DNA of 64,000 nt from Maylandia zebra. Lineage: Eukaryota > Chordata > Actinopteri > Cichliformes > Cichlidae. Below are positions 63,850 to 64,000 of the stretch, piece by piece; position 1 is the first letter of the stretch; each line of letters starts with the position of its first letter. The stretch lies in the NCBI RefSeq assembly GCF_041146795.1, contig NC_135176.1, positions 12,461,286 to 12,525,285 of the forward strand. Reading direction: 5' to 3'. The position numbers and the translations under genes were made by a program. The notes below the pieces were generated by a model. It was given only the letters and a program-made list of their open reading frames with translations. It was not told where the DNA came from and made no database searches.

Positions 63850-64000
63850 GTAAGCTCATTTGGTTTCTCGGTATTTTATGATTTTTTTTCCCCCCTCTCA
63901 TTATCGTTTTACTTGGGATAATACAGCTTAATAACTAGCATAATACGAATCAGAGATGGCACAAGAATGAATTAGTTTTTCACTTGTATGGTTTGTGTAA

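Overview
This is vertebrate nuclear DNA from a teleost fish, probably a percomorph (cichlid-like, tentative). Genes have many short exons with GT-AG introns, simple repeats are dense, and the dispersed repeats are of fish types (Tc1/mariner, hAT and piggyBac-type DNA elements, tRNA-type SINEs, a decayed LINE). I see no retroviral or LTR element, no CRISPR array, and no rRNA or tRNA gene.

Layout: 988-7907 (minus) is cchcr1, a centrosomal coiled-coil protein in 20 coding exons. 11.4-27.1 kb (plus) is nlgn3, a synaptic adhesion protein in five coding exons with a distant non-coding first exon. 28.3-32.7 kb is a repeat-rich gap with a dead LINE and a SINE. 33612-38148 (plus) is plp1 in its DM20 form, seven exons, the first only four coding bases long. 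39168-41254 (minus) is the 3' part of a LIM-domain gene resembling znf185/sciellin, tail to tail with plp1. 44076-45374 (plus) is an intact 432-codon pogo/Tigger-type transposase-like ORF that looks like a possible domesticated gene. 46.4-53.8 kb is a transposon-rich gap with a 2-kb hAT element holding two other elements. 54795-56133 (plus) is cwc15, a spliceosome protein. 57840 to the right edge (plus) is mtmr2, a phosphoinositide phosphatase, cut by the window end.

Exon coordinates were set from splice sites and protein similarity. The coding sums are whole codons for the four complete genes: cchcr1 2712 nt, nlgn3 2406 nt, plp1 738 nt and cwc15 714 nt. This supports the models strongly. nlgn3, plp1 and mtmr2 all act in the nervous system (synapse, myelin, Schwann-cell membrane traffic), but the sequence does not show that they act together. 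Main points of interest: a 26-bp palindrome in plp1 intron 1 with the geometry of a dimeric SoxE site; the pogo-derived ORF with two of three catalytic aspartates changed to asparagine; nested transposons with exact target duplications; an X-box-like site upstream of cchcr1; and a CTCF-like site between cwc15 and mtmr2.
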